NCBI GenBank assembly: GCA_021792135.1
Contig: JAJYVF010000019.1
Span: 42,051 to 106,050 of the forward strand
From: Acidobacteriota bacterium
GTDB taxonomy: Bacteria; Acidobacteriota; Terriglobia; Terriglobales; Acidobacteriaceae
Length of the DNA: 64,000 nt
Direction of reading: 5' to 3'
Below the pieces are notes generated by a model. The model saw only the letters and a list, made by a program, of their open reading frames with translations. It searched no databases and was not told the origin of the DNA. Each line of letters starts with the position of its first letter. Position 1 is the stretch's first letter. A program made the translations under genes and the position numbers. Positions 60,113 through 64,000 of the stretch are shown here, in pieces.

Positions 60113-61087
60113 ATGTTCATTTCTCCGAGGTCCCGTCCCACACTCTTCTCCGCCGCCGCTCTTGCCGGGGTCCTCTTCCTGGCGCTGCAGCTCTTCGCTG
60201 AAGAGGCGCCGCTCAGTCCCCCCGGTCCCTCTCTTCTGGGCGCGGCCGGGCAGCGTGTCACGGTCCTCACGGAGGATCCCGCCATGGTCAACCACCCCGC
60301 CGCGGGGTACCTCGGCGTGGGTACGAAAGATATTGACACCGAGCGTGCCGCCCAGCTCCGGCTGAAGGAAGCCCGCGGCGCTGAAATTGTTACCATCGAC
60401 CACGACGCTCCTGCGGCCAAGGCCGGCCTTCAGCTCCACGACGTCATCCTCGCCATGAACAACCAGCCCATCGAAGGCGGTGCCCAGCTCAGCCAGATGC
60501 TCCGCCACACCCCTCCTGGGCGTACCGTCACCTTCCTCATCAGCCGCAATGGCCAGCAGCAGTCCATCACCGTGCAGCTCGCCGACCGTTCTGCCCTCGA
60601 ACAGAACGCCTGGTCCCATCACATCCCGGTCCCCGACCCCAGCAGTTCCTCCCCCGTCCCGGCGGCCGCGTTCGGCGGGAACTCCTTCATTGCTCCGCTC
60701 AGTGCCAACCCTCTCTACACCGGGCTGGAACTCGACATGATCGGTCCCCAGCTCGCCGGCTATTTCGGCGTTCTGAACGGAGGCGGCCTCCTCGTCCGGC
60801 ACGTCGACGACAACAGCCCTGGCGCCGATGCCGGGCTTCGCGCTGGTGACGTCATTACTCGCGTCAATGGGAAGGCCGTAGCCACCACCGGTCAGTGGCT
60901 CCACACCGTTCACACCAATCGCGGCCGCCAGATCCACCTCACCGTCATCCGCGACCGCCGCGAAAGCACCGTCATCATGATGGCTGGCCGCTCCGGAAAG
61001 AATAGCCGGCTCGCATGGCCCGGTTTGTTCCGCCAGGACCTCGCACTCTGCGTACTTCCCGGTCAGTTCGCCCGCCAGTTCCGGTAG
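60113..61087 (+). CDS. Exported double-PDZ-domain protein
   Basis: A 324-residue exported protein with a signal segment (LFSAAALAGVLFLALQLFAE, residues 11-30). Two PDZ domains are visible: about 62-160 (GYLGVGTKDIDTERAAQLRL; HDAPAAKAGLQLHDVILAMN, 20 residues) and about 215-300 (VDDNSPGADAGLRAGDVITR). No serine-protease triad is present, so it is not a DegS/DegP protease itself; it could present peptide C-termini to a separate protease or to the anti-sigma factor. It lies 100 bases downstream of the anti-sigma gene and is probably in the same operon. Confidence 0.86.
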   Translation: MFISPRSRPTLFSAAALAGVLFLALQLFAEEAPLSPPGPSLLGAAGQRVTVLTEDPAMVNHPAAGYLGVGTKDIDTERAAQLRLKEARGAEIVTIDHDAPAAKAGLQLHDVILAMNNQPIEGGAQLSQMLRHTPPGRTVTFLISRNGQQQSITVQLADRSALEQNAWSHHIPVPDPSSSSPVPAAAFGGNSFIAPLSANPLYTGLELDMIGPQLAGYFGVLNGGGLLVRHVDDNSPGADAGLRAGDVITRVNGKAVATTGQWLHTVHTNRGRQIHLTVIRDRRESTVIMMAGRSGKNSRLAWPGLFRQDLALCVLPGQFARQFR

Positions 61088-61270
61088 CAGCTCGATTCCC
61101 GCCCCAATTTCTGCTGACCCGCCCGCGGCCGCTTCTGGTCATCACCCGTTCGGCTGCCGCGCGCAGCACCCCTTCCGCCTCGGCGATTTCGCATCTCACC
61201 GCGCTGTAGCCGCCATTGGGGCCCGCCGCGTCGCCCCAGCGGCAGCCCTTGTGTTCCAATGGAGTTAGCC

Positions 61271-62296
61271 ATGTCTGCGGCCCGCCCCTTGCCCATAACC
61301 CGACGTCTCAAGGCCGCCTCGCGCCGCGTCCGCGAACTCGCCATGATCGGGCATGCCCTCGTCTCCACCCGCCACGCCGTCATGGCCCAGATCGTCCCCA
61401 TGCGGCGCTGCAATCTCTCCTGCGCCTACTGCAACGAGTACGACGACGTCTCCAGGCCCGTGCCCCTCGACGAGATGCTCCGCCGCATCGACCACCTCGC
61501 CCGCCTCGGCACCAGCATCGTCACCATCTCCGGCGGCGAGCCGCTCCTCCACCCCGACCTCGACCCGATCATCGCCCGCATCCGCCGCAACGGCGCCATG
61601 GCCGGCATGATCACCAACGGCTATCTGCTCATGCCCGAGCGCATCCAGCGCCTCAACCGCGCCGGCCTCGACCACCTCCAGATCTCCATCGACAACGTCA
61701 ACCCCGACGAAGTCTCGAAGAAATCCCTCAAGGTCCTCGACAAGAAGCTTCAGTTCCTCGCCGAACACGCCGACTTCCACGTCAACATCAACTCCGTCGT
61801 CGGCGGCGGCATCAAGCATCCGCAGGACGCCCTCACCATCGGCCGCCGCGCCCTCCAGCTGGGCTTTACCTCCACCATCGGCATCATCCACGACGGCGAT
61901 GGCCAGCTCAAACCCCTCGGCGACGAAGAACGCCTGGTGTGGAACGAGATGCGCTCCTGGAAGAAGAAGAATTACTCCCGCTTCAACCACTTCCAGGTCA
62001 ACATCGCCAACGGCCAGCCCAACGACTGGCGCTGCCGTGCCGGCTCCCGCTATCTCTACATCTGCGAGAACGGACTGGTCCACTACTGCTCCCAGCAGCG
62101 CGGCTACCCCGGCGTCCCCCTCGCCGGCTACACCCGCGACGACCTCCGCCGCGAATTCCTCAGCGAAAAAAGCTGCGCCCCCAACTGCACCGTCAGCTGC
62201 GTCCACCAGGTCAGCTACATCGACCACTGGCGCGCCCCGCAGCGCCCCGTTCCCCCCGAGGATACGGCCAGCGATCTCGTCAACATTCGCCTCTGA
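61271..62296 (+). CDS. Radical SAM protein with SPASM-like Cys-rich C-terminus
   Basis: A 341-residue enzyme. ATG 61271 is preferred over 61259 because GGAG lies six bases before it. The 4Fe-4S/SAM motif is CNLSCAYC (C47, C51, C54); SGGEPLLHPD binds SAM. The C-terminal region has further Cys in CRAGSRYLYICENG, HYCSQQRG and CAPNCTVSCVH, enough for an auxiliary cluster, as in SPASM/twitch proteins. Family relatives modify peptides, lipids or cofactors; the overall look recalls HpnH-like and peptide-maturase proteins, but no precursor peptide was found next to it. Function unknown. Confidence 0.87.
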   Translation: MSAARPLPITRRLKAASRRVRELAMIGHALVSTRHAVMAQIVPMRRCNLSCAYCNEYDDVSRPVPLDEMLRRIDHLARLGTSIVTISGGEPLLHPDLDPIIARIRRNGAMAGMITNGYLLMPERIQRLNRAGLDHLQISIDNVNPDEVSKKSLKVLDKKLQFLAEHADFHVNINSVVGGGIKHPQDALTIGRRALQLGFTSTIGIIHDGDGQLKPLGDEERLVWNEMRSWKKKNYSRFNHFQVNIANGQPNDWRCRAGSRYLYICENGLVHYCSQQRGYPGVPLAGYTRDDLRREFLSEKSCAPNCTVSCVHQVSYIDHWRAPQRPVPPEDTASDLVNIRL

Positions 62297-62526
62297 GCAC
62301 CCTCACCACCCGCGCAGCCGCCGGGCATGTCCGCAAGGCCGGCCACCAGGCAGCGATCACCGCGCCGGCCCGGAGATTCCGCTCCCCACGCGCGCATCAT
62401 CCCGGCACCGGCAGCCCCAGGCGAAAATCTTCCATCTGCGCTGAAGCCGCAGCGCGGGACGCAACAGGCACTCGCCCCTGAGATGCTATAGTCATTCCCA
62501 TTGCGTCCCCGGAGGGCATGCACACG

Positions 62527-63393
62527 ATGAATCGCAGGATGTTTCTCAAGGGAGCGGCTGCGGCTTCCGCTCTTCTCGCCGGCACGCGATATCTGTCCGC
62601 CGATCCGCTTGGTCTCCCCATCGGCTGCCAGACCTACCCCGTGCGCAAGTCGATCGGTACGGACTTCGCCGGCACCATGAAGGGTTTACGGGCGGCCGGG
62701 TTCACGCAGATTGAGCTGTGCTCGCCCTGGGGATACGACGATTTTTCGAGCCTGCAGCAATACAAGCCGCGGCAGTTGCGGCGCATGCTGAATGACTGGG
62801 GACTGGGCTGCATCTCCGCGCACTGGGCGCCGGAGGAGCTCTTTCAAAAGGCGGACCAGAGCATCGCCTATGCGCATGCGTTCGGCATGACCCAGATGGC
62901 GGTCGCCGCGCTCGGACCATTCCGCCCCACCACCCCGCAGACCCCCGACGACGTGAAGCGTTACGTCGAGCCGTTCAACGTCTTCGCCGAAAAGGCCCAC
63001 GCCGCGGGCATCGTCGCGTTGCTGCACAATGAGGGCTTTGTCTCCGCGCACATCGATGGCCAGCCGGTCTACGACATGATGATCGCCGAACTCAATCCCG
63101 CCACCACCAAACTGCAGTTCCAGGTCTCTGCCTGGCAGCAGGGCTACGATCCGGTGACCTACTTTCACAAGTACCCCGGCCGCTTCCTCTCCATGCACTG
63201 TCAGGACTGGGTGAAAGATCCCTCCTCCCCGTCCGGCTTCCGCCAGGTTGCGTTGGGCAGGGGAGTCGTGGACTGGAAGGCCGTCTTCACAGCCGCCAAA
63301 ACAGGTGGCATCAAAAACTACTTCGTCGAGCTGGAAGAGGATCCTGCGCTGATGCCGCTGAGCGTGCCTTACCTGAAATCCCTGAAGGTCTGA
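62527..63393 (+). CDS. Tat-exported sugar phosphate isomerase/epimerase-like protein
   Basis: A 288-residue TIM-barrel protein of the xylose-isomerase-like family. ATG 62527 (GGAGG eleven bases upstream) starts a twin-arginine signal MNRRMFLKGAAAASA; an ATG at 62518 is too close to the ribosome binding site. Likely metal ligands are Glu in QIELCSPW, Glu in LLHNEGF, His in SMHCQDW and Glu in FVELEED. A secreted member of an otherwise cytoplasmic family is common in acidobacteria and planctomycetes; these may act on free sugars in the periplasm. A cytoplasmic relative opens the window at position 1. Confidence 0.9.
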   Translation: MNRRMFLKGAAAASALLAGTRYLSADPLGLPIGCQTYPVRKSIGTDFAGTMKGLRAAGFTQIELCSPWGYDDFSSLQQYKPRQLRRMLNDWGLGCISAHWAPEELFQKADQSIAYAHAFGMTQMAVAALGPFRPTTPQTPDDVKRYVEPFNVFAEKAHAAGIVALLHNEGFVSAHIDGQPVYDMMIAELNPATTKLQFQVSAWQQGYDPVTYFHKYPGRFLSMHCQDWVKDPSSPSGFRQVALGRGVVDWKAVFTAAKTGGIKNYFVELEEDPALMPLSVPYLKSLKV

Positions 63394-63482
63394 AGCCCGC
63401 CTCTTGCTCTTTGGGGTAAGTTCGGGGGGTGGTGAGCGAAAGCCTGCCCTGAGCGAGGGTCCGCAGCGCCCGAGTCGAATGG
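63394..63482. repeat. Non-coding spacer with REP-like repeat core
   Basis: After the isomerase stop, CCTGAGCGAGGGTCCGC and the 14-base GCGCCCGAGTCGAA (63466-63479) occur. The latter is identical to the copy inside the RNase HI gene. It leads directly into the repeat copy at 63483. No gene is supported. Confidence 0.5.
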
Positions 63483-63669
63483 GGATCCGCGGTTGCTTTT
63501 CCGCCCTGCTCCCCGCGAAACTTCCGGGAGGCCGACCACACACCCAGAAGCTTGTATGAAGGGCAAATTCCCCTACCTGCCGCTGTCATCCTGAGGAGCG
63601 GAGCGACGAAGGATCTGCGGTTGCTCTTCTCCCTCTATCGCGTGAAACTTCCGTGTCGCCGACCACACA
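63483..63669. repeat. Two diverged copies of a ~60-base dispersed repeat
   Basis: Copy A (63483-63542) and copy B (63611-63669) both begin GGATC(C/T)GCGGTTGCT, contain GAAACTTCCG and end CGACCACACA, with substitutions and small gaps between. Each is preceded by a CCTGAG-containing segment. They look like a degenerate interspersed repeat; no reading frame is conserved between them. Confidence 0.65.
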
Positions 63670-63697
63670 GCACTTTCGCGTCGATGAGCGACTTGGT

Positions 63698-64000
63698 CTG
63701 ATATGGAGTGACCGTGTCAACCCTGCCGAATCGATGGGGTTGTTTTTGTACTTGTCGTTGTTTTTGCTTTCCCCGAGGACAGAGCGAGCAGCAGCCTGGG
63801 CAGATTTGAACGACGATTGATCAGTCTGATATTCGCGGGTCGGAACCGCATAATCATGATCCGTCGGGAGCTGCCTGATATGGAGTGACCGTGTCAACCC
63901 TGCCGAATCGATGGGGTTGTTTTTGTACTTGTCGTTGTTTTTGCTTTCCCCGAGGACAGAGCGAGCAGCAGCCTGGGCAGATTTGAACGACGATTGATCA
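63698..64000. repeat. Direct repeat with 177-base period, second copy cut by window end
   Basis: The 126 bases 63698-63823 recur without a single difference at 63875-64000, with 51 bases of unrelated sequence between. The unit contains runs such as GGTTGTTTTTGTACTTGTCG and is probably non-coding; on the minus strand it includes GGGTTGACACGG. The second copy reaches the window edge, so more units may follow. Open frames across it (63586-63897, minus) are not credible genes. Confidence 0.85.

Noticed and set aside
63586..63897. 103-codon minus-strand frame over the terminal repeats
   Set aside because: It is built from repeat copies and contains the same peptide twice because of the 177-base period; no independent coding evidence.
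63394..64000. CRISPR array
   Set aside because: The repeat unit is 126 bases or more with one 51-base interval, not short regular repeats with spacers; no cas genes.

Overview
The window reads as chromosomal DNA of a GC-rich member of the Acidobacteriota (Terriglobia-like). The evidence is an Oar-type TonB-dependent receptor with an N-terminal carboxypeptidase-regulatory-like domain, two CRTAC1 (FG-GAP plus ASPIC/UnbV) proteins, a large glycosidase set with Tat or Sec signals, an actinobacterial-type GlgA and a DUF255 thioredoxin-like protein. No rRNA, tRNA, CRISPR array, phage gene or transposase was seen. The assignment is inference from gene content.

Region 1 (1-10.5 kb) is a carbohydrate locus: a sugar-phosphate isomerase/epimerase cut by the window edge, a hexulose-6-phosphate-synthase-like enzyme, a secreted cytochrome c/PQQ-type sugar dehydrogenase fusion, GH27 alpha-galactosidase, GH92 alpha-mannosidase, L-fuconate dehydratase and GH29 alpha-L-fucosidase. 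Together they suggest trimming of fucosylated, galactosylated and mannosylated glycans, with fucose entering a non-phosphorylative route.

Region 2 (10.7-28.1 kb) holds a surface/periplasm module: CRTAC1, a large TPR protein, a second CRTAC1, a heptaheme cytochrome with TPRs, an Oar-like TonB receptor behind a clear promoter and long leader, and an IclR regulator. An SGNH esterase and a TIM-barrel-like/SUMF1-like fusion protein follow. This is the best candidate for an undescribed system.

Region 3 (28.5-40 kb) is mostly housekeeping or envelope: DUF255 protein and M20 peptidase; alpha/beta hydrolase and glycerate 2-kinase; an operon of BNR propeller, RimI-like acetyltransferase, TPM protein and LemA; then an outer-membrane/OmpA-like chimera with a good terminator.

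Region 4 (40.3-55.9 kb) has an orphan nuoB divergent from an amt-glnK-glnD nitrogen cluster, a GT39 glycosyltransferase, a FrmR/RcnR-type sensor with its likely operator, a carbohydrate porin, GlgA, a GH172-family protein, gpmI, eno and an RNase HI.

Region 5 (56.1-64 kb) has a RecQ helicase, an ECF sigma factor with a ZAS anti-sigma/HEAT protein and a double-PDZ protein, a radical SAM enzyme, and a Tat-exported isomerase/epimerase. It ends in about 600 bases of non-coding repeats, including a 177-base-period direct repeat cut by the window end.

By eye, from about 28 to 62 kb the + strand carries more C than G whichever way genes point. The first 24 kb lacks this, which suggests a different history for the sugar/TonB region.
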